A stretch of 64,000 nt of DNA from Neisseria musculi (GTDB lineage Bacteria; Pseudomonadota; Gammaproteobacteria; Burkholderiales; Neisseriaceae). Below the pieces are notes generated by a model. It saw nothing but the letters and a program-made list of their open reading frames with translations. It searched no databases and had not been told where the DNA came from. Made by a program: the position numbers and the translations under genes. The stretch is taken from positions 2,232,001 to 2,296,000 of the forward strand of contig NZ_CP060414.2 in the NCBI RefSeq assembly GCF_014297595.2, written 5' to 3'. Positions 36,890 through 45,835 of the stretch are shown in pieces. The number at the start of each line of letters is the position of its first letter. The first letter of the stretch is position 1.

Positions 36890-37690
36890 GGCAAGCTGCA
36901 GAAATGAAGATAACCTACCGTAAGCTAAATAAGAGTTTCCAAAGAAAACTTCTTGAATTTTTTGTACTCCAAATTACTGCCCGTTCCGCTGCTGATATTT
37001 TGATTATTCAGTCTAACTCCGCTATTCTTCACCGCAAAATCCGCCAAGTCATCAGCCGTTATTTAACACCGGCTGCCGATGAAATTTTTAATGCTCCAGC
37101 CGAGCTGGATGAAAGCTGTTTCGGCGGTCATCGCAAAGGAAAACGCGGCAAGGGAGAGGCAGGGAAAGCGGCTGTTTTCGGCATTCTGAAACGGCACAAT
37201 CAGGTTGATACGGTGGTGGGTAAAGTCACTCACATCAAGCACATCATAGCTTTTATAACAGTCCGTACAGACAATGCCGTCAGGCATGACTTTTCGTTTA
37301 ATAACAGGAAGTAAATGTCTTTCTTGGTGTTTTCAACTACGATAGTAAAGACTTTGCCGTTACGTTTCGAATGCCAAAGACAGCAACTTTACCCGCAGCT
37401 CCACGAGCATGTTTGCCTTTACGTTGTCGGCCAAAATAACTTTCATCCGGCTCAGCGGAAACACAAAAACTTCGTCTGCTTGAAGATCCAGACGGCAGGC
37501 AGTAACTTGGCAGATTTTTCGGTAAAACAATCTGGCTGAGTTGGACTGGATACCGAGTATATTGGCTGCTGAACGTGCTGTAATTTCCAATACAAAAAAT
37601 TGAAGCAATTTTCTCTTCCGGTACAAGGTAGGCTTCAGGCGGTACAGACGGCAAGGCAGGGCATAGTAATGTTGTAACGGAAATGGAGCA
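36890..37690. pseudogene. Two truncated IS1016-type transposase remnants facing each other
   Basis: On the + strand, 36904 to about 37195 encodes a transposase N-terminal half (LLEFFVLQITARSAADIL, AELDESCFGGHRKGKRGKG). From about 37205 to 37650 the minus strand encodes another, with frameshifts (LLQFFVLEITARSAANILG, PDESYFGRQRKGKHARG, IVCTDCYKSYDVLDVSDF). The + copy stops where the - copy begins, so outer ends are both N-termini and neither has the C-terminal catalytic part. They are related to, but clearly diverged from, the 16.9 kb element. Confidence 0.8.
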
Positions 37691-37708
37691 GATTTGTGAT
37701 CAATGAAA

Positions 37709-37748
37709 AAGGCCGTCTGAAAACCCAACCCGGTTTTCAGACGGCCTT
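37709..37748. terminator. Inverted DUS pair
   Basis: Long stem AAGGCCGTCTGAAAACC.../GGTTTTCAGACGGCCTT next to IS remnants. No intact gene ends here. Confidence 0.6.
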
Positions 37749-37905
37749 TTCTACATTTGATATCACAGTATGTGCATCATAATAAACTGTTGATAAACCG
37801 TTATAGAATCTAAAGATGGCTTTTCCCTTCCGCCCCTTATACAATAGCTGTTTTTCACAAACCCCTTATGGCCGGCCTGCTTTAAAATAACAAGCCTTGT
37901 TATAC

Positions 37906-37972
37906 TATGGTGAACCTGTTTCATTGATCTCAGGCGCAGCGACCCCGCAGCGGAAAAAACGGATTCACGATA
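37906..37972. repeat. Dispersed intergenic repeat, copy 5
   Basis: About 67 bp with inverted ends ATGGTGAACC and GGATTCACGAT. The core CAGGCGCAGCGACCCCGCAG parallels GGCGCAGCAATGCCGTAAC elsewhere. This is the cleanest short copy in the window. Confidence 0.55.
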
Positions 37973-38002
37973 TTTGCGTTGCCTGCGCTTTATATTTATT
38001 TA

Positions 38003-38716
38003 GGCTCTAGACTGGCAGAATAGCTCTGTTAGCCTGGAAAAATGAAATATAACACCAAGTTAAGTGACCATCAGCTCAAAAAATTATCAAGCATTTTTGT
38101 GTCGGTATAGAAGCCTCAAAAACCGCTTTGCCGGCAGGCTTCAACCGCAATACCATCAACCACCGGTATCGCATTTTCAGACACGAAATATACTGCTGCC
38201 AAAGCGGGCAAAAAGACCTGTTATACGGCAGCATAGAGGTTGATGAAAGCTATTTGTAGCGCGGTTTCCATGGCAAGTCAAAGCGTGGCAGAGGAACGCT
38301 TAAACAACCCGTCTTTGGTATTTTCGAAAGAGACGGCAGGGTTTATACCGAAATCGTTTCTGATTGTAAAAAGCAAACACTTCAAACTGTTATATTGGGA
38401 AAGGTCTCTCTGGAGGGTGTTGTTTATTCTGATAGCCGGCGCGGTTACAGCGGCCTGGTTGGTGCGGGCTACTCTAAACATTTGCGCGTTAATCACGGAC
38501 AAAATGAGTTTGCGGATGGTACCGGGCGCATCAATGGTATTGAAAGCTTCCGGAGTTTTACCAAACGAAGGCCCGCCAAATTCAACGGCGTAACCAAAAA
38601 CTTTGATTTGCACCTGAAGGAATGCGGATGGCGATGGAACCGAAACTCTGATGAACTGGGTCACCAACTTTGGAGGCTTTTAAAGTAAATTTATATAAAG
38701 CTGCCAGTCTAGAGCC
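38003..38716 (+). mobile_element. IS1595-family element, copy 2 (deleted)
   Basis: 714 bp with the same GGCTCTAGACT...ends as copy 1. The transposase has lost one A from the poly-A run near 38078 and about 13 bp after GATGAAAGCTATTT (38252), creating a TAG stop. The distal part (VVYSDSRRGYSG to LWRLLK, 38395-38688) remains open. The same two lesions occur in copy 3. No target duplication is evident. Confidence 0.88.
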
Positions 38717-38836
38717 TTATTTTTTAGTGGACTAGCTGTATTTTAATCGGCAGATAAACCGGTTTTTGCATTATTTTTTCGGCCTATTCCTCCTGTATCG
38801 GAAAATATTTGTCTGTCGTGTATTTAACGGAACCTT

Positions 38837-39067
38837 ATGAAAAAAAACACCGCCCCAAAATCTTTTGAAGAAGCCTTAAAACGCCTCGAAGCAATTACTC
38901 AAGCCATGCAGGGCAGCGAAATGCCGCTGGAAGACGCGTTAACGGCCTATCAGGAAGGCAACGAACTGGTGAAATACTGCCGCACCAAACTGGCTGAAGT
39001 AGAACAAAAACTGCAAGTGCTCGATGCAGGTGAACTGAAGGAGCTGAGCCTTGAGCAGAGCGAATGA
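38837..39067 (+). CDS. xseB: Exodeoxyribonuclease VII small subunit
   Basis: 76 residues, the usual size. XseB binds several copies per XseA large subunit to form the single-strand nuclease. Typical helical hairpin: [18 protein letters not shown], then [19 protein letters not shown] and [12 protein letters not shown]. It overlaps ispA by 17 bases, the conserved xseB-ispA pairing of proteobacteria. The upstream IS copy ends about 120 bp before the start, so the promoter lies in the short gap between. Confidence 0.94.
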   Translation: MKKNTAPKSFEEALKRLEAITQAMQGSEMPLEDALTAYQEGNELVKYCRTKLAEVEQKLQVLDAGELKELSLEQSE

Positions 39068-39947
39068 TTTGAAAGCGTGGCAGCAGAAAGCGCAAGCGCA
39101 AACCGAAAGTGTGCTCGAAAAACTGATGCCCTCCGAACACACCGTGCCGAGCACTCTGCACCAAGCTATGCGCTATGTTACCCTCGGCGGCGGCAAGCGT
39201 TTACGCCCGCTGTTGGTGTTGGCTGCATCCGAATTGGGTGAAGCAGATCAAACGGCAGTGGAATACGCAATGGCAGCGGTGGAAATGATCCATGTGTATT
39301 CACTGGTGCACGACGATATGCCGGCGATGGACAATGACAGCCTGCGCCGGGGCAAACCCACCTGCCATATCCAATATAACGAGGCCACCGCACTGTTAGC
39401 CGGCGATGCACTGCAAACGTTGGCCTTCGACATATTAAGCCGGCCTACCGGTTTACCCCCCTCGCGCCAGCTCAACATGATTGCCGCGCTTGCCCGGGCT
39501 GCCGGCAGCCTCGGCATGGCCGGCGGCCAGGCCATCGACTTGGCCAATGTGGGCAAACCCATGAACCAAGCCGGGTTGGAGCAGATGCACAGCCTCAAAA
39601 CCGGCGCTCTAATCCGCGCTGCCGTATCACTCGGCGCGCAGGCCTGCCCCGATTTGGGCGATGACGATTTACAGCGCTTAGACGGCTATGCCCGCAAACT
39701 CGGTTTGGCTTTTCAAGTGATGGATGATGTGCTCGATTGCGAAGCCGACACCGCCACGCTCGGTAAAACCGCCGGCAAAGATACCGACAACAACAAACCC
39801 ACTTATGTGAAACTGATGGGCTTGGAACCGTCCCGCCGTTATGCGGAAGATTTGGTTGCCCAAGCAGCAGATTTGTTGGCACCATTGGGCGAAAAAGCCC
39901 GGCATTTGCAGGCATTAGCAGAATTTGTTACGGCGCGCAAGCATTAG
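39051..39947 (+). CDS. ispA: Farnesyl/geranyl diphosphate synthase
   Basis: 298 residues. Condenses IPP with allylic diphosphates to farnesyl diphosphate for undecaprenyl-PP and quinones. The TTG start at 39051 is favoured by GAAGGAG 8 bases ahead, inside xseB. First aspartate-rich motif DDMPAMD (88-94), GGGKRLRP (47-54), GGQAIDLAN, and second motif DDVLDCEAD near residue 226. Short chain-length enzyme by size. Expressed with xseB through overlapping coding sequence. Confidence 0.95.
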   Translation: MSRANDLKAWQQKAQAQTESVLEKLMPSEHTVPSTLHQAMRYVTLGGGKRLRPLLVLAASELGEADQTAVEYAMAAVEMIHVYSLVHDDMPAMDNDSLRRGKPTCHIQYNEATALLAGDALQTLAFDILSRPTGLPPSRQLNMIAALARAAGSLGMAGGQAIDLANVGKPMNQAGLEQMHSLKTGALIRAAVSLGAQACPDLGDDDLQRLDGYARKLGLAFQVMDDVLDCEADTATLGKTAGKDTDNNKPTYVKLMGLEPSRRYAEDLVAQAADLLAPLGEKARHLQALAEFVTARKH

Positions 39948-40006
39948 TGGTTTAGCGGCCAGTTTCTAATGAGCATAAAGGCTGTCTGAAAGATTTTTTC
40001 AGACGC

Positions 40007-40741
40007 ATGAACATGTTTCTGCACAACATCAACTACGATAAATTCCATATCGAATTGGGTGATACCCTGCTCAACCCCAAGCTGAAAGACGACAAACCTT
40101 TTGATGCTATCGTCTCCAATCCGCCTTATTCTGTGAAATGGAAAGGCAGCGACGACCCCACTTTAATCAACGACGAACGCTTTGCCCCCGCCGGCATACT
40201 GCCACCCAAATCCAAAGCCGATTTCGCCTTTATCCTGCACTCCCTCAACTACCTTTCCGCCAGAGGCCGCGCCGCCATCGTTTCTTTTCCCGGCATCTTC
40301 TACCGTGGCGGTGCTGAGCAGAAAATCCGCCAATATCTGGTAGACAATAATTACGTTGAAACCGTGATTGCCCTTGCGCCCAATCTGTTTTACGGCACCT
40401 CGATTGCGGTGAATATTTTGGTGTTGTCCAAACACAAGGCCGACAACAAAACCCAATTTATCGATGCCGGCAAATTGTTAAAAAAAGAAATCAACAACAA
40501 TATTCTGACCGACGCACACATCGCGCAGATCATGCGGTTATTCGCCGACAAGGCCGACGTGCCCCATCTTGCCCAATCGGTGGACAACAGTGCCATTGCC
40601 GCCAGCTCCTATGTAGAAGCTGAAGACACACGCGAAGCGGTGGATATTGCCGTACTTAACGCCGAGATTAAAGCTACTGTAGCCAAAATCAACGAATTGC
40701 GCCAAAGCATTGATGAGATTATTGCCGAGCTGGAAGCCTAA
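40007..40741 (+). pseudogene. hsdM: hsdM, type I restriction methyltransferase, 5'-truncated
   Basis: 244 residues matching the C-terminal half of HsdM, the N6-adenine methyltransferase subunit. The catalytic NPPY motif is in [14 protein letters not shown], followed by [25 protein letters not shown]. The N-terminal half, including the AdoMet-binding FxGxG region, is missing. The first codons lie immediately after a DUS-like inverted repeat (GGCTGTCTGAA...TTCAGACGC). The coiled-coil-like tail that joins HsdS is present. Not expected to function alone. Confidence 0.88.
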
Positions 40742-40779
40742 GCCAAATACATCGCACAACCTAAGCCACGAACAGTACA

Positions 40780-40809
40780 AGGCCGTCTGAAAGCGGTTTC
40801 AGACGGCCT
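40780..40809. terminator. Inverted DUS pair between hsdM and hsdS remnants
   Basis: Facing DUS copies 38 bp after the hsdM stop. Confidence 0.7.
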
Positions 40810-40855
40810 ATAAAGTTATTTAAGGACAACACGATGATTCAACAAAACTACTGCA

Positions 40856-40916
40856 AATGATTCAGGCGGAAAAGGTGGAGTGGAAGACGTTAGGGGAGGT
40901 TTTTGATATTTTTTCT
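40856..40916 (+). pseudogene. hsdS: hsdS 5' fragment
   Basis: The + strand reads MIQAEKVEWKTLGEVFDIFS, the usual opening of an HsdS target-recognition domain (x-VEWKTLGEVFDI), then runs into an IS end at 40917. Only about 20 codons remain and the rest of hsdS is absent from the window. The natural start codon is uncertain. Confidence 0.7.
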
Positions 40917-41528
40917 GGGGCTGTCCTAGATAACTAGAACAAATCCTGCTTTACTAATTGTTTTAAAATAGAAATTTGAAATTTTATCTCACTGTTGTTA
41001 AAACGCCATTCACACTCTTTAAAATGTGTGCTGTGATTGATCCGAAAATGTGAAAATTCGCTCACATCAAGAACGTCATAACTTTTGTAACAATCGGTAT
41101 AAACAATGCTATCAGGCTTCACTTGCTCGCGGATAATTGGCAATAAAGTCGCAGTTTGTGTATTGGGTACGGCAACGGTGTAAACCTTACCATTACGCTT
41201 CAAAAGCCCGAATACAGCCACTTTGCCAGCCGCACCGCGACCACGTTTGCCTTTGCGTTGTCCGCCAAAATAGCTTTCATCAACTTCTACTTCACCATCA
41301 AGCATTTCCAGATGCGGGCTGTTGTGATAGATAAGTAAGCGCAAACGGTGGAAGTAATAGGCAGCGGTATTTTTATTGACGCTAACTAATTGCGCCGCTG
41401 TGCGAGCGGTAACACCTGCAACAAATAGTTCAATCAGTTTGTTTTGCTTGTACTGACTTAAACGACTTTTTCTCATAGGGATTATTCTAACCTGAAGTTA
41501 AATTTCCCTAGTTATCTAGTACAGCCCC
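40917..41528 (-). mobile_element. IS1016-type element, internally deleted, at a rearrangement junction
   Basis: 612 bp with ends identical to the 720 bp copy at 16882. The flanking 8 bp differ (TTTTTTCT and AAACTTTA), so there is no target duplication. hsdS lies on one side and a prophage tail gene on the other, which suggests that recombination or deletion happened at this element. Confidence 0.9.
40934..41476 (-). pseudogene. IS1016-type transposase with in-frame 108 bp deletion
   Basis: 180 residues, otherwise nearly identical to the 216-residue copy at 16.9 kb. Relative to that copy, 36 residues from AERQNHINGIENFWNQAK to the ...LYL segment are missing, so the frame continues from NHSTHF straight to KECEWRF. 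The deletion removes the third catalytic region, so the protein should be inactive although the frame is open. First and second D regions (VEVDESYFGG, IVYTDCYKSYD) remain. Confidence 0.85.
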
Positions 41529-42201
41529 AAACTTTAAATTCACCGCCTGCCATGTCGAGGATGTCAACATGGCCGGCGGCGGCATCGGCAATTTTGCCGG
41601 CTATATGTTTTCGGTGGTCGACGGCGTTACCCTGAACGGCTGCACGCTCGGCAAAAAGCGCAACGCGCAATACTCGTGCTGGGATGCGGTGTCGCTGGAA
41701 TCGGTAACCAACATCTCGCTTAACGGCAACGTGATGAGCGATTTCCAGCGGCAGGGCATCCGCGTCGTGTCTGCCGTTTATGACCGGTTCCCCGGCTGGG
41801 ACGGCCTGCTCGACGGCCTGTTTGTGCAGGGCGGCAGCTACCAAAACAGCCACAACCAAAACGCCCCGGTGGTATTTTTTGACACCAATGCCGCGCCCGA
41901 AGCAACCGGCGCGGGCACCGTGAAAAACGTGATGTTCACCGGCGTGAACCTGCGCGGCGGCATGGCGGCAATCCGCACCGCCGAGGCGATCACCTACGAC
42001 AACCTCTATTTCGATTTTGACTACGAAAACGGCTTAACCGGCGGCGCCACCCCCGTTATACCGGGCAAGGGCGACGCCTACTATAACGCCCGTATTCCGT
42101 GGATCGGCTACTCGCCGACGGCCAAAAACGGCTCTACCGTTATCGACAAACTCACCGGCACGGTGAGGGTGCGCCGCAATAATACTTGGGTTACTGTTTA
42201 A
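41529..42201 (+). pseudogene. Phage tail spike/fibre protein, 3' fragment
   Basis: An open frame enters directly from the IS end (NFKFTACHVEDVNMAGGG...) and runs about 223 codons, so the 5' part has been lost. Repeated VTLNGCTLG, ISLNGNVMSD and VKNVMFTGVNLRGG segments are typical of right-handed beta-helix tail spikes. The end (DKLTGTVRVRRNNTWVTV) is a normal tail-protein C-terminus. It would have bound or degraded a surface polysaccharide. A tail-fibre-assembly-like gene follows 10 bases later. Confidence 0.75.
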
Positions 42202-42210
42202 GGGTTGATT

Positions 42211-42807
42211 ATGTATATGATTTTCAACACATACGGCCATTGCGAAATGGCCGCCCACGAAGCCCCCGCCCTTTCAGACGGCCAATATTGCCTCGAGGCG
42301 GAATGGGACGATGCCCGCCCGTTTGCCTGGTCGGACGGCACATCGGTGTGGTTTAGCGATACCCCGCCCCCCGACCATCTGCACCAATTGCACAACGGCA
42401 AATGGGTGTTGCCCGACAGCGCCGCCGCGCAGCAACTCGAGGCCGCCAAAGCCGCCAAGCTGCACCAACTCAACGCCGCTGCCCAAGCCTATATCGATGC
42501 CGCCGCCGAAACCGACAAGCTGCCCGCCTTTGAGGTGCAGACGTGGGCATTGCAGGCCGCCGAGGCCAAAGCATGGGCGGCAGACCACGCCGCGCCTACC
42601 CCCGTTTTAAACGGCATCGCCGCCGCACGCGGCGTGCCGGTTGAGCAGCTTAGGGCCGCCGCGCTGCGCAAAACGCTGGCCTATGAGGCACTCACCGCCA
42701 GCATCGCCGGGCAGCGGCAGGCGCTGCAAGCCAAGATTGAGGCGGCCAAGACGACCGCCGCGCTGGATAAGATTGTGATTGCGTTTACTGCGCCGGAGGC
42801 CATCTGA
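42211..42807 (+). CDS. Prophage tail fibre assembly-like protein
   Basis: 198 residues from the ATG at 42211, with AAGGG 7 bases ahead; a TTG at 42205 is less likely. The N-terminal part (EAEWDDARPFAWSDGTSVWFSDTPPPDH) resembles small tail-fibre-associated proteins of Mu-like phages. The C-terminal ~120 residues form an alanine-rich coiled helix (AAAQQLEAAKAAKLHQLNAAAQAY), as in DUF4376-type proteins. It contains a DUS inside the coding sequence. Position right after the tail spike supports the call. The exact family is uncertain. Confidence 0.6.
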   Translation: MYMIFNTYGHCEMAAHEAPALSDGQYCLEAEWDDARPFAWSDGTSVWFSDTPPPDHLHQLHNGKWVLPDSAAAQQLEAAKAAKLHQLNAAAQAYIDAAAETDKLPAFEVQTWALQAAEAKAWAADHAAPTPVLNGIAAARGVPVEQLRAAALRKTLAYEALTASIAGQRQALQAKIEAAKTTAALDKIVIAFTAPEAI

Positions 42808-43293
42808 ATGGCTAAGGCTTATCTTGCCCTTTACAAGGGCAAAGCAGACATCAAGCGCCCGCGCGACATAATCAAACGCATAGCCGATGCCGCCGTGCGG
42901 CGGGCTACCAAAAGCCGGTACAGCCATTGCGAGATTGCGGTACAGGATAACCAGCGCGCAGGGGTTTTTTCTTGCTATTCCAGTTCTGCCCGCGACGGCG
43001 GCGTGCGCAAAAAAGTAATGGCATTGCCACCGGAGCGATGGGATTTAATCGAGCTGCCGCCGGAGGCGGCCGAAAAGGCAGCACGGTTTTACCGCATAAC
43101 AGATGGCTGCCGATACGACTTTTTCGGCGTGTTGGCCTTTGTGTTGCCGTTTATCAAACAAGGCCCGGGCAGCTGGTTTTGCAGCGAATGGTGCGCCCGC
43201 GCGTTGGACTACCCGCGGCCGTGCAGACACAGCCCTGAATCCTTGTATGCTACAGTATCGACAAGGCCGTCTGAAAAGAAAGGAGGGATTTAA
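42808..43293 (+). CDS. Prophage NlpC/P60-like (YiiX-type) putative cysteine hydrolase
   Basis: 161 residues, starting directly after the previous stop. SRYSHCEIAVQ (His and Glu) early and SWFCSEWCARALD late give the permuted papain-fold pattern seen in YiiX/YebB-type NlpC/P60 relatives, with the cysteine in FCSEW as likely nucleophile. It ends in a DUS-coded tail (RPSEKKGGI). Mu-like prophages of Neisseria carry a similar gene near the tail-fibre end. Substrate unknown, possibly peptidoglycan or an acyl/amide bond. Confidence 0.65.
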   Translation: MAKAYLALYKGKADIKRPRDIIKRIADAAVRRATKSRYSHCEIAVQDNQRAGVFSCYSSSARDGGVRKKVMALPPERWDLIELPPEAAEKAARFYRITDGCRYDFFGVLAFVLPFIKQGPGSWFCSEWCARALDYPRPCRHSPESLYATVSTRPSEKKGGI

Positions 43294-43420
43294 AATTTGA
43301 TTTGAGAGGCGGCGACGCAACGAATACCCTAGCAAGCAAGCGTTGCGCCAGTCAGAAAAGCATTGACTGTCAATTCCATTCCAAAACTGAGCCACAGTTG
43401 TGGTCTAAAATTGAGCCACC

Positions 43421-44145
43421 CTATGAGCGGTGTTTCATCCGGTAAGAATCATTGCCCGTCTCAAAAATATCGCAGCAATAAGTCAGGCGGTCCAGTAAAG
43501 CACCCGTCATCTTTTTATCCATAAACAGCTTCACCCATTCACTAAAAGCCAAATTGGTCGTCATGACAACACTCGTCCTTTCATGCAGTTGGCTCATCAG
43601 ATGAAACAGCAACGAACCGCCTTTCTGACTAAACGGCAGATACCCCAACTCATCAAGAATCAACAAATCGTACCGACATTGCTGTTCGGTTAGTTTCAGA
43701 CGGCCTTCGTCTTTGTCTGCTTCCAATTTGTTGACCAAGTCCGGTACATTCCAAAAACGTACCCTGAATCCTTGTGTCGCCGCTTCGATACCCAGTGCTG
43801 TGGCAATATGCGTTTTGCCCGTACCCGGTCCGCCTACCAACACCACATTACGCTTCTGTCTGATATAGTCCCCGCCCAAAAGCAGTTCCAAGGCCGGACG
43901 GTGTATCAAACTCTGCTCAAAATCGAAGTCGGCCAAGCTGCGCTGTTGCGCAAACCTTGCCCGGCTGATCCGGTTTTGGGTGCTTCTTGCGGTTTTGGCT
44001 ATATGTTCGGCAGCCAAAACGGCTCCGGAATATCCGGCGTACCCCGTTTGCGGCGGATGCCGTCCATTACGATTTCATCCCATTGCTCTGCCATCGCACC
44101 GAGTTTCAATTCTTTCAGCAATCCGACCAGACGTTCATGCTGCAT
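43421..44145 (-). pseudogene. istB: istB, IS21 helper ATPase, frameshifted
   Basis: Translation begins [25 protein letters not shown] at 44145 but hits a stop after about 48 codons. The body continues in another frame from about 44017 ([21 protein letters not shown]) for 198 codons. Walker [17 protein letters not shown], Walker [13 protein letters not shown], and the [10 protein letters not shown] sensor are intact. One small indel around 44020-44040 explains the split. IstB is the AAA+ regulator that activates IstA. Confidence 0.8.
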
Positions 44146-45720
44146 GATGCTTCTCCTTCATCGTATCCGTTTGTTTGCCCGACAGACTCAGTAAGCGGTC
44201 ATAACGGCTGCAATCAACTGACGGCGGGACGGTAAGCGGGATGTCCCTAATATGGAAACGGGGTGGCGGCGGTTCTTTCAGACGGTTGATGATGTTCAAG
44301 ACCGCCTCCGGAGTCGGCATACCTTCATCCAATGCCAATTCCGCTGCAGTCAATGCCAAGTCGGCATCGTATTCGGCCATCAGGTTCAGCAGTTTGACCA
44401 TCACTCGGTCTCCTTTGGGCTGCTTAAGCAAACAGGCTTTCAGACGCTCTATGACGGGTGGTAGTACCCAGCCGGTGAAAGCCCTGCCGTCTCTTAACGC
44501 GCCGGGTTTCTTTTGCAGATAGGGCAAAAAGTGCCAAGGGTTATAGCTGGTGCCGTCTTTCACAAAGCTGCGCGGATGTTCGGCAATGCAGTCGGTATCG
44601 CTACAAAAGCGGACGGTCTGTGCGCCGATATAAACCCTAACCGTATTGCCCGCCCATCTGACCGGTACGCTGTAACGGTGGCGTTCGACGGTAACCAAAG
44701 ATTGGTTGCTGACTTTGAGTATCTCCAAACGTTCTGCCGGATAGGGACGGAAAGCAGCCAACGAATGCTTCTCCCTTTCCCATATGTCGTTAACCGGCTG
44801 CCTATATTCGGGATGTTTGTGCTGCCTCATCAGCCGCAGGCATTGCTGTTGCAGGTAGTCGTTGAGAGAGGTAAAGGAATCAAAAGCCAAAGTCGGTTTA
44901 AACAATCTTTCGCGCAGGTGGCGTATCTGCCGCTCGACCTGGCCTTTTTCCCAGCCGGAAGCAGGGGTGCAGGCAACCGGTTCAATGAGAAAATGGGTCA
45001 TCATCTGTAAAAACTGCGCGTTAAATTCTCTCTCCTTGCCTTTGCCGATGCGGGTAACGGCGGTCTTCATATTGTCGTAGATACCGCGGGCAGGTACGCC
45101 GCCGAAGAAAGCGAATGCGCGGTTGTGTGCATCCATCAACATATCGGCTTTCTGATTGGGATAAGCACAAACGAAAAAAGCCCTGCTGTGGCATAAGCGG
45201 AAATGGGCGATATTCACCTTGACGGTCTGTCCGGCCAAACAAACGGTTTCGATACTCCAGTCAAACTGACAAGCATCACCCGGGGCAAAAGCCTGAGCCA
45301 TAAAGACTTGAGTCGGTTTGGGTTGGTGCTGTTGGCGGAATTTGCGGATAAATACGGCAACGGCACTGTACTGTCCGGCATAACCGGCATCTTTGAGGCG
45401 TTCGAAATGCCGGCGTGCGAAAAGGTGTTGCTGTTTGGGCAGTTGGGCTTCTTGGTGCAGCTGTCGTGCCAACACTTCGAGAAAAGGGCCGAGTTTGGGG
45501 TAATAGGTTTGTTCTCTGCGGTAGACGGGGGGACTACGGTAGTTCGCGCAAGTCCTGAACTTGTTCGGGCGTTTGCTCTCTACGGTAGACGGGGGGCTAC
45601 GGTGGGGTGCTGCAGATATTTGGCTACTGTATTGCGGGAGAGATTCAGTTGTTTGGCGATTTCACGTTGGGAGAGTTTTTGCCGGTGAAAAAGCCGGTGT
45701 ACTTTTGCGATGGTTTCCAT
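44135..45720 (-). pseudogene. istA: istA, IS21 transposase, disrupted near the N-terminus
   Basis: METIAKVHRLFHRQKLSQREIAKQLNLSRNTVAKYLQ (helix-turn-helix) starts at 45720 and meets a TAG stop after the codons APRLP near 45583. The rest resumes in another frame (YYPKLGPFLEVLARQLHQ) and continues to 44135 with the DDE residues: DACQFDWSIE, GIYDNMKTAV, and WEKGQVERQIRHL. Around 45525-45600 a block containing GGTAGACGGGGGG occurs twice, so an imperfect tandem duplication is the likely lesion. Confidence 0.8.
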
Positions 45721-45835
45721 GCATAACATCCAGGTTAGGCTCCGCTGTGTGATAAAGCGGGGCAGTTTATAACAAACGGAGAGTGGCTCACTTTTGGAGC
45801 ACAACTCCCCGTTTCCCTGGCTCAGTTTTGCACGA

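Larger units (their letters stand above)
43381..45831 (-). mobile_element. IS21-family insertion sequence (defective)
   Basis: About 2.45 kb. Inverted ends CAAAACTGAGCCA (43382 onward) and its complement near 45818-45831. Internal repeats of TGAGCCA are present near both ends, as usual for IS21. It carries istA and istB in the standard order on the minus strand, but both genes are disrupted. It separates prophage tail DNA from the hsdR remnant. Confidence 0.85.
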
